Positions 28,601-43,600 of a stretch of 64,000 bases of DNA are shown piece by piece. Every line of letters starts with the position of its first letter. Positions within the stretch are counted from its first letter, which is position 1. The stretch is from Pomphorhynchus laevis (taxonomy: Eukaryota > Acanthocephala > Palaeacanthocephala > Echinorhynchida > Pomphorhynchidae): NCBI GenBank assembly GCA_012934845.2, contig WNNJ02002649.1, forward strand, positions 62,001 through 126,000. Direction: 5' to 3'. The notes under the pieces were generated by a model that saw only the letters and a list, made by a program, of their open reading frames with translations, did no database searches and was not told the origin of the DNA. The position numbers were made by a program, and so were the translations under genes.

Positions 28601-31600
28601 CTTTACATTCGTGTAGCAGGCGCGGTTTAAATGCACGTTCATCTAGCTATTTTGATACCTACAGCAACACACTAAAGCAAAAGCTTGTTTGTAAAAATTA
28701 ATTAAAATATAGTTGATATCTTTCTCCATACTATTTTTATTTTTTATATTTCATACTTATTACTATAAATTACAAATTTTTACTTACAAATTCATAAATA
28801 TCATTTTTTGTATTTTTATCAGTCAATTTATTAATGATATTAATTTATCTATGATTTTTCTATTATTATAATATTTTTAAGAATATTATTAATCGCTAAT
28901 ATCCTTGTTTTCAGTAATATTAAATTCTTTACTATAAAAACACCTAGGTGGTGAATATTGTAAGACGATGCGATCTTATCGGACAAAGTACAATTTCCTA
29001 CCTGTATAAAAAAGGCTATCCAGAAATTGCTTTACGATTTGTCGACAACAAACAAACAAGATATGGCTTAGCAATTGAATGTGGAGATCTGCAGGTATTA
29101 TTACTTTTATTTGACGATATCTTAATATTGACCTAAAAATAACACAATATCAAATTTTGTTCTGCCCTAGTTTGTTTCACTAAATTAAACTATTGCAAGC
29201 TTTACAAAATTATATGAAAAGTTAATGGGAATTAACTTTTGTATTTATGACAAAAGGTTTTTGACTTTGTTTCTCTTAAAACCTTATTTGTAGGGCACAA
29301 GTAGCATACTTCCGATGCTATCATTTTCAACTCACTTTATTAATCGGTTGATCTTCCTAATATCAACATAGTAATATTTGCTGGTGGGCTTAGCAAAACC
29401 CAATAGTCAAGTGATATTGCTTCTACTTGACAGTCAGTAAACGATTTTAATCTAATAGCCAAATATTTGTTGCATTTCTCACTTTATTACTCCGAGAACA
29501 ATGATCTTGCTTGTAATGTTTCTTGATCATAATCGTCACTTTAAGGCATTTTCCGTATGGTAATTTGCTCACTTTACGTTTTTATTAGCATTGAAAGTTT
29601 GATGGACTTGTAGTCTTACTGCTAGTAAGAGCCAACATTCTTATTATGGAGTTGATTTTGGAAAATAATGTTGTTTAGTTGAAGAAGGCTTTGTAGATAT
29701 CATCATACACGCATGCATACATCGATCGACTAATTATCTCATAAATTGATATCCAACTTCACGGATGTGGTAAATAATTGAGATTGTTTGTAATTCTTAT
29801 TAATTCTAATAGAACACTTAAAAAATGACTTTTACTAATTCGAATGATTGTTGTTATTTTTCGTTTATTTTTAAAATAATTTTATATCCTTTCTTTGAAA
29901 TTATTGTTCTTATTTTGTGCATTAGGCTGCATTTTCCGTTGCAAGAGAAATCGATCAGCCCTCGTTGTGGAGTCGACTCGCAAAGGCTGCTATGCAACAA
30001 GGAAAATTAACAATTTCAGAAGTAGCCTATCAGAAGTTACGTCGTTTAGACAAGTTGACCATCCTCTATATTCTGACCGGAAACTACGAGAAACTTGATA
30101 AACTGTCAAAGATTGGTATGTTATTCTTTGGAAATTGTGCATTTCAAAATTTTTTTTTTGATAAGTGGATGTACGGAATGACTACAGCACAAAATATGCG
30201 CTTAGTCTTTTTACTGGAAACATTGACAAGGAATTAAGTGTACTTGAAGAAAATGAACAATGTAAGCACTTTCTTTCTGATTTTCAAATTTAATTGATGT
30301 CTAAACTTTAATAAAGTGATAATTCTTTCAAATTAAATATTTTCCTTTCGTTCTACTCAGCCTTCACTAGCTGCTATGGATGCTCTTTGGCTAAATAGCA
30401 ATTATTGATATCGACTAAATGGCCATTTAACGGAAAATTAAAATTCGGGTTCTAGAAAATCCGAACGTAAAACGTACTAGTGCGCTATCTGTTGGAATAT
30501 TGAAAATAACATGATGGCCTCAACTCTCCAGATTGATCATTACGAATATATCGGGTTATTATACAACAATTCAACCACTTAACAACAACTCATCACTTAG
30601 AAAAACTTCAATATTCTAGTGGCATAGTAATTATATACATTCTGTTTACTCACTTTAAACTGAGCCCTTAAGTGAAAGAATCGCAAATATTAGTAATTTT
30701 ATTCGCATTATACCAAATAAAAAAATTGTCCCTTTCTCAAAACGCTTTAGCGTTTTAAAAATCTCTAAATAATTTGTAATTAGTTATCGATTTACAAGTA
30801 TATTACGCCTTCGTATAAATGAAGGCGTAATTATGAATAATGAATTTGTCATTATAAATGAAATCGTTTTTAGTTGATGCTTGAAGCACATTCCCTACAT
30901 TAATACAGTTCTCACTATCATAATAAATGTACTAGCACGGTTTTGAGATTATTTTCCTATAAATTACCAGTATTAAATTATTTTCAATATTGTAATCGCG
31001 CATTTCTACTTACATTACTGTCCATTAACACGATCACTGTCCATTTGTAAAGTGCATTCAAGATTTAGGCCCCATTAAAGAATTTGCTTTTGTTAACGTG
31101 TAAGGAACGCCGCTCCTGAACTCTAATTCACATTATTGATAATACCTGACGTCCCGAAAAGCGACACTGCCATGTAGGCACGTTAATTGTCATGATTGTA
31201 AATATGTGTAATTTCAAGTGCAATACTAGTTTTAATATTGATTTAAAATATAAGTATAAATTGACAAAACAAAATTGATTTCAATGAAAATTTGTTTTTA
31301 TTTTAAATTTTAATTCTATCTTTATATAAATATTAATTGTATAATATTGTATATAATTGTTTATTGTTATTTATCTTTATTTTTAATTTATAAATAGTAT
31401 AAAATACGTAGACTTAGTTATCTAATCTTAATTGTTAGTGTTATCGGAAAAAATCATTATAACAAAAATAGTTGATTTTCCTATTAATTTTCAGTATTAT
31501 ATTTATTATTTAATTATTCTATTAATATTATTTACTATTATACTATTTACTATTTTCCCATTAAAAAATGTAAATGTATTTTTGTAGTATTAAATTTTCA

Positions 31601-34600
31601 AATTTAATTTTTTAACGTTAAACTTTTTTATAACATATTTTAAAATAAAACTTTAAAAGTTTTCTATCATACGCCTGCGCATTAAATGCTTTCTACTTTA
31701 CATTTTTACGATCAAAATGTTTATCGTCTGATAGATACAAGAGTTATTTGCATATTTGCATTGAAATATATGAATAATATTTGTTTAATATTATTAATAT
31801 TTGTTTAGTTATGTTTAAATGATTTTTATGTCACTACTTAACGGTCGAAGAAGAATTCCCAATCATAATAAAATATTTAAAGGAGTGGAATTCGATTTTT
31901 ATTTAAAGAACGTTACAATGTTTCAACGTGTACTTTCGTCAAACCGTAGTACCCGTCGAAACGTTGTGACGTTTTTTGAAAATATACATCGAATTCACTC
32001 ATTTAATCATATAAATTTATTTTATCAAAATTACGTGTTTTAGTTGTGTTTTCTTTTTGTATTTTTTTGATTTTTAAATTCCTTATACGCGTCTTCTCTA
32101 ACTTGATGCTGTGTGATCATCGTCGCTTTTATCTAAAGCAAATTTTGCTAAAATAAATTGTAATTTTTAAGTATACTTGGCCTATCTTGCGTCTATCGTG
32201 AATGGTCAAACTGAGATGAAAGAGAGGATTGCGTTATCTCTGAATACCGAAAGCATGGTACGATTTTATTTCTTTTAAATTTAGGATCAAAACAACAATT
32301 GTCTAAATACGTTTGGGTAAAAGTTAAGTCAGCAGTACGTGATAAAGTAATTTATTATTAATTTTTACTAACGGTTTTAATACATAAATTTAGGTAATAT
32401 ATGTAGTTACACTGTTTATTGGATTAAAAATGGTATAAGTTGAACAATAATAAGAAAAAAATCCTCTTTTATTTGATCTAGCTTTAATAATTATTTATTA
32501 ATAATAAGAGAAATATATCCGTGCGTGAACTATATACTTGCGTTTGCAGCCAAATAAAGTACGGATGTAAAACAGATAGTGACTAATGTGTTTGAATCGC
32601 AAATGTACCGTTTGCATATGTTTCCCTTTGTAATGGACTACATGCTTAATTGGAACTAATACATGTAAAAAGGTAGTACATTTAGGTTTCGGTTATTATC
32701 TACCTGATACAACATATTTACTCTAAATCCATATAAGAATAATATGTGTCCTTTTTAATTAAAAAGTTTGCTTATTAAAAAATCATTATTTACCATCTAT
32801 CGACAATCATTTTCCATTTAGATCTGATTTTAAATAATTGATGCTAGCTGCACAATTTTGTTAATTACGTCATGGATTTTGTACTTATTACTAATTTTCT
32901 GATGATTGACAAAGTGGAAAGATTTAAAATCAACAAATTCGATAAAGAATAAATACGATATATTAAAAATATCGTATTAGAATAGAAAGGAAATTAACTT
33001 TGCCGCTATGCATGCAGGCCAACAATACTGTTTCGGCTATTACTCAAGTAACAAATCGTAACACTTTTAATTTATGTCGTATCACATACTATTTGAAATA
33101 CTATTTGGAAACGGGTTTAGACATGCAATAATCGCATGTAATTGAATGCTTACTTACGACTTATACATTACATTATTTTGTTTACAATTTTATATTCGTT
33201 TCATATTTATTTAAAGCTTCATCAGTTAATCACTCAATGAACTATCGCACAATGTGTTTACTAGTCTCATTTGTAAGCGATTTTAGTGCTTTGTATATCC
33301 TTTTCGTCTGATGGCCGATTTCTAATTTTTTAAAATTTTTGATATTTTAATCATTTCGTCAGCATAAACGTAATTTGCTGTTTATCTTAAAATAAGAGAC
33401 ATATGTTGCTTAAAATAAGTTGCTGCTGCAACTTTGTCTCATGTTCATTCATATAATAGAATTTAATAATAGTTCATTCATAGAATTTAAATATTTTATT
33501 TTTATCTTGTAATAACAAGTTTAATTTCGCTTTATCTTGATATCTTACATTTGCCTACTCTATTGCAGACACAACTCAACATAAAAAATACTACAAAATT
33601 TAAACCTCTTAAACCATTACACACGATCGATAGCGATTTTCCTTTCTTGATATCAAATCAAAGTTTCCTAAACAGCCTCACAGATGCTGCCGCAGGTATA
33701 GTTTTGTATATATACACCTGTACAATAAAGTGCATGCAATCATCGTGTATATTTTATTTTTTAAGATATTATTTGTTTTCACCGTAAAAAAACATTTTTA
33801 TATAGTTATTTTATTAAAAAACTAAATGTTTGTCACATTTTACTGATTTCATTACACATTATCGACCATTCGAAGCAGCTAAATAAAATCGCTATTTCGT
33901 CTTAACAATTACAGCAATTTTAGATTCACGTTTTCATTTTCTATGGTCTAGCCGAATATGTGAAACTCTTAATATCATGTGGGTTTACTCGTATGCAAAC
34001 CAAATCTAGTAAATACCTTGGAAAGACTGCATTTAAATATAAACTTTTAATTTTAGTTAAATTACTATTTATATTTAGCTCAATTTGAGTTTTGTTTAAC
34101 TTTCGTATATTTACGATAAAGCTATACTAGATATGATTTACTGGTGAAAATTTAATATAACTAAGAATCAAGACAGATGATTTGCTATAATTTTCTGCCA
34201 TCTATGTCTGGTATAATTTACAAATTCGGTGATTTCATTATAAAATTCTAATAGTTGAATATCATGGAATAATAAAATGTACACTTTTTAATTATTAAAT
34301 ACATATATTTCCAGAATACTAATTAATATATTTATTAATATATATCATATTAATGATATATATATTCTATCGTAAAATCACAATAATTTTAATGTCAATA
34401 ATATTATTTTGTGGTTTAATCTGCTCTGGACGTGATGCATAAACGCAACATGAATTAAATTCTTCTGGTGAAATTCTAACCATATGAAACTATGTTAAAT
34501 GCAATTTTTATGTTTGTAGTGCTGCAATAGTATTTTTGGATTATAAAACCTTGTGTTTGAATAATTAAAAGCAAAGTTACTATTTTGTCTAAACAGATTA

Positions 34601-37600
34601 TTAAAAATTATAATTTGCCATTTGTAATATTAAGTATTTTGTATAAATTTAAGCGTTATATTGACAGCCTTGATTTTTGATTCATAATATTAAACTATAC
34701 TTTTAATTTAAAAAGCATTTTAACTTTGAGTAACACTAAACAAATACAATTATACGTGTATCAATTGTTGTATTATAAATTACTAATTAATAACTTATAT
34801 TTTGATTTATTTCAGATTTGTCATTGCCATTTAATTTTAACAAAAAAATCAATCGGTTAAGATGATTTATCAAAATATATGATTTGTAGTTAATTATAAA
34901 TTTAAATTCTTATTATTTAGAAAATGAATTCTTAATAATAATTTGTGTTAAAATAAGATAGCATTTCAATCATATCTTAATATTTTAGTAAGATATTATC
35001 TATTTTAAAATAATATCTTATCTTAATGGAGTAATTTGATATTACTCAATTAATGTATTAATGTATTATCATAATATAATACATTTATCAAAAAACTTTA
35101 ATGTATTATTATAATATAATACATTAAATAACAAACAACTTAGTATTTTCATAACATTAAAATTGGGGTAGCAACTCCCGGTATTGTTTGTAAGTAAAGA
35201 CGAATATTAAGGAATTTTACTTATTTGTACTTGATGTAATACTGTCGATTTTCTTAAAAACATTTTCAAAAAAGTTTATCAATACATATTTTAAACTAAG
35301 AATGTGAAGAAATGCAAATATGAAATAACCATACACTGTTTAAAAATAATATTTTATTTGTAAGCAAAGACGAATATGTAGGAAACTTACTATGTTACTG
35401 TAAAACTATAATTAACCAAACATTTGTAAAATATATAAATCCAAATATCAATTTAAAAATCAATTTAAACTCTTAAGTTAAAAATTGACCATGATAATTT
35501 TATTGCAGGCAGAGGTGACACCAGCACAAAATTTGACCTCGACTTTAAAGAAGACGAAAATGACATTCCATTTGGAAGTGCATGGCAGGAAGACTTAACT
35601 AGTGAGGAAATTCTCAACGATGTTGACGGATTTGGTAAAGAGGATACATTCGTTAATGTATCTGAAAATGACGATCTCGGAATAGATGAAGGCTGGGAAT
35701 GTGATGATATATCTGCGAATGCTGTAAACTATCCTTATAATGTAATTTATCGAAATGAGTTAAGTAACTGCTTAGGTTGATATTGATACGCTCGATGAGT
35801 TTATTGCTGTGGGCACCGGAGTAAGTTTAATTCAACGTGAGTTCCGTAAATTTGAAATGTCTGCGTTGAACTACATTCAAGATGGTAAATTCTCTACGGC
35901 TATGAAGGTAGTATATAATTCAATTTTTTATTATATTAGAGTACTTGCTTGAGAATCGTATTTGATATTTATTAGAATTTGTTTGTTTTCGAAATTAATT
36001 TTAGGCAATTAGCCCTCCTAGCAGCAATAATGCCAAAAAAGCTTGCTATTATAACCGCACACAGAATCAAAAATGATATGCGACTTTTTTCGTTTCACTG
36101 CCATTGGATTAAAAACGCTACTATTAATATTTATTATGTTGATATGTGTTTGCTTCTCACTCATGATTCCTTTTTTTGTCATATTGGGTGTTGATTTTGA
36201 AAAACTGTGCCACATCTTTTAGCATTGATCATCTTACAATTGTAGCGTTTGTATCATGGGTTTAATTTTATAATCATTTGGATCCCTGTCATTTAATTTT
36301 TGCTAGGATTTGTCATACGGATTGTTCTGAACTTGCAATTGTAGCGTTTCTATTTTGGGTTTAATTTTATGATTATTTGGACCCCTGTCATTTAGTTTTT
36401 GCCAGAACTTTTCATATGAATTTTTTTAAATTTGCAACTGTAGCGTTTGTATCATGTGTTTAATTTTATAATCATTTGGATCCCTGTCATTTAATTTTTG
36501 CTAGGATTTGTCATACTGATTGTTCTGAACTTGCAATTGTAGCGTTTCTATTATGGGTTTAATTTTATGATCATTTGGACCCCTGTCATTTAGTTTTTGC
36601 CAGAACTTTTCATATGAATTTTTTTAAATTTGCAACTGTAGCGTTTGTATCATGGGTTTAATTTTATAATCATTTGGATCCCTGTCATTTAGTTTTTGCT
36701 AGGATTTGTCATACGGATTGTTCTGAACTTGCAATTGTAGCGTTTCTATTATGGGTTTAATTTTATAATCATTTGGATCCCTGTCATTTAGTTTTTGCTA
36801 GGACTTGTCATATTAATTTTTTTAAATTTGCAACTGTAGCGTTTGTATCATGGGTTTAATTTTATAATCATTTGGATCCCTGTCATTTAGTTTTTGCTAG
36901 GATTTGTCATACGAATTGTTATGTTTGTTAAGGAGAGTAATTTAAAGTTTTTAGTTTACATAAATTAAAAATAATGAATTTTTAACCAAAATCTGAATTA
37001 TTGCTAAATTGAAAATTCATAACTTTCTCGTACATGTATAACAGTGAACGCATGTGTACAACGCTAAATCATTTTTTTGTACAAACAAGAGATTTAACAA
37101 AGCATCGCTTGTTTTAAACTTTACTTTATTCTATTCTGTTATATTCCGTATTTTATTACGTTTAGATTAAAACGTTTTAACAGCAAATAAAATTTGGGAT
37201 AAATTTTAATATTTCGACACATCTGATCTGTTTACTTTCCATGTACTTTAACTTTTAAGTGTTATATTCGCTTTGTATATATATCGAATATATTTTATAT
37301 ATTGATATATTTTATATTAATATAGAGATATCATATTATTTCAACCGGAAGTAGCTTATTAATTGTTTTTAATTTATACTATATATAATTTAATTTATTT
37401 AATAATGAAATGTATATATTATACATTAAATAATTATATAAACCCTTACATGTCCGTTTAATCCAATAATAATTTTAATTTTATTAAATTAAAATTTAAT
37501 TTTTTTCATTCTGTTTGTTTTCTAATACCCGTGTTTTTCTATGACGTCACAAAACAGATCTTACACGAAACGTTCGGTGTTGTTAAATTTAAACCTTATA

Positions 37601-40600
37601 AAGAAATCTTCCTAAAAATATACGCTCAATGCAGAATGTCGCTTAAAAGTGTGTCTCCGTTTTTGGAACCTTGTATTTGCTACCCTGTCTATTCTTCCAA
37701 GACAGCGGCAATGTCACAACTGTAAGTATCTAATATTGGCTGAATTTTGCTTGCAATTGTCTTGATCTTGCTTTCTCAAGGGAAGATGATGATAATGTTG
37801 TTCGTAGTAACCTGCGAGAGTTTGTAAGCATAGATTTATTAACTCAAAAATTGCAACGGGCATATATGCTTACAACAAAAGGGAAATTTTCCGATTCCAT
37901 TAAAGTGTAAGTTTAAAGCAAATTTTTATTGAAATTCAACATAAATTGTTTATTTGCAGAAGTTACATTCAGTGATTATCAGCTTTTTTAATCTGTTTGT
38001 ATTTGCATTTACCAGTTATTTATATTTTAATTTACTTTTGTCTCACATTAAGTGCTTAGCGATTTTTTTACAATTTTTAATTTATAGTTTATATACTTTA
38101 TATAATTTTCAATATTTACTCATCATTTTTGATTTTCTATCAAATTAAATATTTTCGGTAGAAACGTAACAAAATGTAGTTCAGTGCAATGCTATATGTT
38201 CATGCATCAATAAACTGGACGCTGTACGAATTAGATAGAAGGGTCTAGCGTCTAATCTTAATAACTACCATTTGTTAAGTTAAATGTTATTTGATTAGCA
38301 ACAATTTACTTAGATTTTTATGTTGCTTCAAATGTCTGAAGATAATGGTAGCTACTAGCGAAATATTAAAATAATTTTGTTGACTTTTAATTATTCCTGA
38401 TCGTTCCTGGATATTTAAAATACAGGTCAGGATGAATCTGTATTTCTTCTAAAAATTTATTTATTCTCTTTAAATGATTATAAGTTTTGTTTTGTAATAT
38501 CATCCTCTGTGGAATTTACTTTATTTTTGTCATTTAAAAAATAGTTTCGTAGACCATATTATTTTATTTTTATCGTTTCTATTTTTTAAGTCTGCTAACT
38601 ATATCCATTAACTTATTTAATTAGTCATTGACTCATTTAATTAGTTTAATTAAAAATCATTAAGTCATCTATTGTTCGTAAGTTCTCAAAGTGATTAAGT
38701 TATTAAATTGATTTCTTTTAACTTATCTTATAAGCCTTCACTAGACATCATGTAACAATTTGAAATGCGAAAGGTAATCAAAAATGTTAGAGCCCCGATA
38801 TATTTTATTTTCCACTTTGTTAAAATTGCTATTATTGAAGGATGTGTCAATTACTTTATATTTTCAGCAATACGTATGCATTCATAATGGTTATAGCTTA
38901 TATCTAGAACAATTTACTGCTATCACATTCAGATATTTTATTGAACATTTATTATTTTCGATTAGAAACTTAACGATCATCTAACTGAGCACTCTGACAA
39001 TGATCTGCAAAATTTTGCGACCAAAATTTATTCATTTACTCTACTTTATTAAAATTGCAAATAGTTATGCCAGCAAGTAAAGTGAAAATATGCCTTGTGC
39101 TTTATTTTAAGCCTTCAAGGGATCGTCTTAACATTGCCGTTCATAAAGCTGTCTAGCAAACACGACCGTCAGCAGTTTATTCGCCTGCGCGAAGTGTGCC
39201 AACAATATATTCTTGGACAACAGATTGAACTGGCGCGAAGACGTCTAGCATCATCTGATCCTGCAAATGCTAAGCGTATTTGTGAGGTAAAGTGAGAATA
39301 TGTGCATTCAATAAAAATACCAAAATTCAGTTTTACAAGGTGTATGTTGTTTCCACTGAGAAACGCAAAAAAAGGCAATTTTAAGAAATTATACTTTTTA
39401 CATTAAATCGTAATCTACATCGAAATGAACTACGTTGTCGTCTACAATCATATTTTTTCAAACAGTAATTTAATATATTTCGATTTTTTGGATAACGGTT
39501 TTTTCGCTTATCTTCTGTTTTGTATTTTTCGGCATATTTTACTCTTACCGGCGATAACATCAAATGTTTAATTATCAGTTGCTATACAACACTCACGTTT
39601 GTTTAAAAACGAATATAATTGATAACAAATATAATTTATAAAGAATTTAAATAGAATTAATAACGAATATATTGTTTTTAGCAAAAGCTTTATTTTAATA
39701 TAAGTAATAACGTAATTACTTCGAGTTTGCATTAAAACGAAATGTTTAAAACAATAAGACAATAAAAAAATTATAATTAACTTTAAACAACAGGCCGCAA
39801 TCAAAATCATTCTATAAAATGCTTAATAGGTAATATTAAGCATTAATATATGTATTATAATATTACATAATGATAATTTAAAATAAAAGTTTAGTGGAGG
39901 ATAAATAAAGTTGAAATTGTTTTCATTGCACATTTTTGGTCATCAAACATATGGTTAAATAGAGATTTTTCTTATGTGTTTAGTATTGTATCCGAGGTTT
40001 TTAGATTGATCGTTTTAATATACTTGTGTTGACTATTTTTTATTCGAATACATCTTGATGATCTACATTCTTTATTCGATCGAATACATCGTATGTTATT
40101 AGTATTAGTCAATTCATGAAAATTGATTTTTATTTTATATTTTAATAATTTTATCGTTATATAAATATTAATTGTATAAAATATTATATAATTATTTATC
40201 TTTATTTTTAATATTTAGATAGTATAACATACGTGCACGCAGTCAGCTGATATGATATATATATATGAATTTATCTCGGGTTCTTTAATAAAACAGCATC
40301 CTCTTTACTCGATAGAAAAATAAATTAACATGCTTTTATATAATATCCGTAAATTTTTATATAGTACCTAAAATAATGCATACTATCTTCTAGATTTACA
40401 ACTTTGTAATTCACAAATTCGGTCTATAAATCTAAAATCTTAATCGAAAACACCAGATTATGTAGCAAGTATTTAGATGATAATAATTAACTTCTTTCAA
40501 TATTTAAAACAAAATATTATAAAATAAGGAGATTTAATAAAATGTTAGTTTCCTTAAATCATTTTATGTTTCTTTGTTTTTGTAGCTGGCAGTATACTTT

Positions 40601-43600
40601 GCGAACTGTGATCTTCGTCCGAAGCATAAGATTCTTGCCTGGAAGACAGCTCTAAATCTTTGTTTCCAGCAAAAGAACTTTAAATCGGCACTTGTGTGTG
40701 GAAGAAATCTTCTGTCACTTGGGCCCAACGAAGAAATGGCAGCTTCGGTGAGATATATGTATTGCATGTGAATAGCAAATTACAGGCAAATTTTTTATCT
40801 GTAGAAATATATATATTGGTGACAAAACAACTTAACCTTTTCTATTCAGCGATAACAATCAAGTAAAGATTGTATAAATAATTTGATGGGAGTTATGGAA
40901 CAAGTTTGTTTCGAATACTATGCTGTGTTTATTATCCACAAAAATGCGATATGTAATAGTGGAGACACGAATGTCATTTCAACTTATTCATTTTATTAAT
41001 TTCTTAAAACATGTATTGAAATGCCAATCTATTCTTAAAGAGAGCTTTTAACGATTATAAATATCATACATTCAAAGATAAGCATGTTACATCACTATGA
41101 TTTATTGACGACAACCTTAAGAACTTGTATTCTATCGCTCAAATAAAAAATAGTTCGTTGATAATATCGTGATATCATCAAACTTCAATCAATATGGGTA
41201 TATATTAACAACGAACCATATATCAGGCAATTTTTCAAAGAATATTTATCTTCTTCTGTTCATTAGATAATCTCATTTTGACATGAAATATTTCCCATTC
41301 AAAAACTAATTCAGGTCATCGATATATTGAACACAAAAGAGTTTAAATTTCCTATCAGATTGATGCTACAACGCTCTTTGTTAAAAAATAAGGCATGAAT
41401 ATTTCCAATTTATCCAACGTTTTGGACATCTATATTTTAAATAAGCCAGATAATATATATAAAACCACTAGACCTTACAGATCGTGAATTACAAAGCATC
41501 AAGAAAAAGAAAAAGAAGTCGAATCGTAGCGAAGTAGCAAAATGCGACCAGAACAATCGATTCTGAGCCACCATTTCCAGTTCTTGTCACCATCTTCGTT
41601 TATATCTGCGCCAGCTAATGTTCGAGTAGTTGAAAAGAATATTTTTGGCATCGTCTTCAGTTCTCTTTAAATTCTTTTGATCACCGCTTCTAGGACGCCG
41701 CCAAAATTCCTCCTGATCCAAGTATAACGTTAACTTAGGTAGTATATCTCTTCCCATCCGCAGTAAATGGCCAAGATAGCGCAGTCTATTCTTTTGAACC
41801 AGATCAGACACGGTAACACCGAGCGAATATCGTGAATCCACTTCTGCGTTTGATACGCGATCGAGCGGATTGACTCTTGCAATTCTGCGTAGACAGCAGC
41901 GTTTAAAGACATCAAGCTGCTTACTTGTGGTAAGTTTCTCAGGCCAGCACTCAGAGCCATACAACAGAACTGGGCGGACAACAGTCGAATACATTTAGAC
42001 CTTTGTTTTAATAGATACATTGGTATCGCTCCAGAGAGAGTTTAGACGTGAGAAGGCGGAACCAGTTTTTATTATCCGGCTTCGAATATCGCCATCAGAT
42101 CGACAGTCATCAGAAAATATTGGACTGAGATAAGTGAAAGATTGTACACCTTCAATAGTTATATCATCGATAATAACTTAACATGGTGAGGAGTTTATGA
42201 CGAGTAGCTTACATTTCGGTATGTTAAGGTACAACCCGTATTTTTTGCTGCCTCGTCTATACGGTTTGCTGTACGTTGCGCATCATCAGATGATTATGTC
42301 GGTACGACCACATCACTGCATAGGTCAGATCAGAAAGCAGAACATTGTTCGGATGAGCATATACCTTCACTGTGCTAGTCAAGTGTTTCCCAAAGGATAT
42401 GGTCAATGACAATGTTGGATAGTTCTGGTGACAGTACACCTCCCTGTCGACCACCTTAACTGACAGGAAACGACCTTCCGATACAGCTACCTTCTCGCAA
42501 GACAGACATAGTATTTTCATACATTGCACCGATAAGTTCACATAGGTACGTAGGAATATCTAAGGTATGGAGAAGTTTCCAGATGGCAAGTCGATTAACT
42601 CGGTCAAATACCGATTTGAAATCCAAGAATAATAACACCAACGGATGATGATACTCTTGACGGACATCCATCAGAACGCGAAGGGTAAATATATGATCAA
42701 TACATCCTCGGTTCGGTCTAAATCCAGCTTGATTTTTTTATTGTTTGGATTTGCCGCAACGGCCTGATTCTATTCAGAATTGTGCTTTTCATGATTTTAT
42801 ATGCAACCGGTAGGAGTGATATAGGCCGGTAATTCGAACATAGTGAAGCGTCCCCTTTTTTAGTATGGGAATTATAACCCAAGTCTGCCACAAATCTATT
42901 GGTATTTATTAATGATTATGTATTTTGTAATTTGTGCAGCAAATGTTTGGTTTGCTATTGTTTCGGATTTTATTTTAATCTTCTCATTAGATGAATGATC
43001 AGAAGTGGTTGTTGTTTAATATTTAGACCCGTAAGATAATGGCCAGTGCAGAATCCGCGGGTGCTATTGATCGTCATTTGGTTGATTACGATGAGCTGAA
43101 CCCGTTTGATGTTTGCGCGGCTAGCTATACTCCAATTTATCGGTACGTAATGATTTTTATAAATGAAGTTTTCCTTTAATCGAAAGTTAATATTGAAGAT
43201 AAATCCTCAATTTTATACTTTTATATTTGTAACTTTTATTTTATAATATTACTTTTTCAGCGGAAGCCCAGTAATAAAGTGTCCACTGTGTTTTTCATGT
43301 TATTTACCGAAATTTAAAGGTGAACTTTGCCGTCTAACTCAGGTATTTTATACTTTATTTTCGTTATTGAACAATTTGCGGTTTTGTTATAATAATTAAT
43401 ATCTTAATCAATGAAATGGAATATCATTTACTCATACGCAACTTTGTTTTCTAGATCACAATAATTATTTTATTAAATAAAAATATTTATTTAATAAAAA
43501 TTTAATAAAATATTTTAATTTTATAAATATTTATTTATATTAAATAAATATTTAATAAAATATTTATTTAATATTTATTTTTTTATTTTTCTAAATAATA

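Noticed and set aside
31819..32043. Coding exon and hammerhead-like cgtcgaaacgttgtgacg
   Set aside because: The 74-residue frame resembles nothing known to me and is not in phase with COPA; the gaaac word has no matching CUGAUGA strand nearby.
35742..35775. Frameshift or pseudogene mutation in COPA
   Set aside because: The interruption has a GT...AG structure and removing it restores the conserved frame exactly, so it is a tiny intron.
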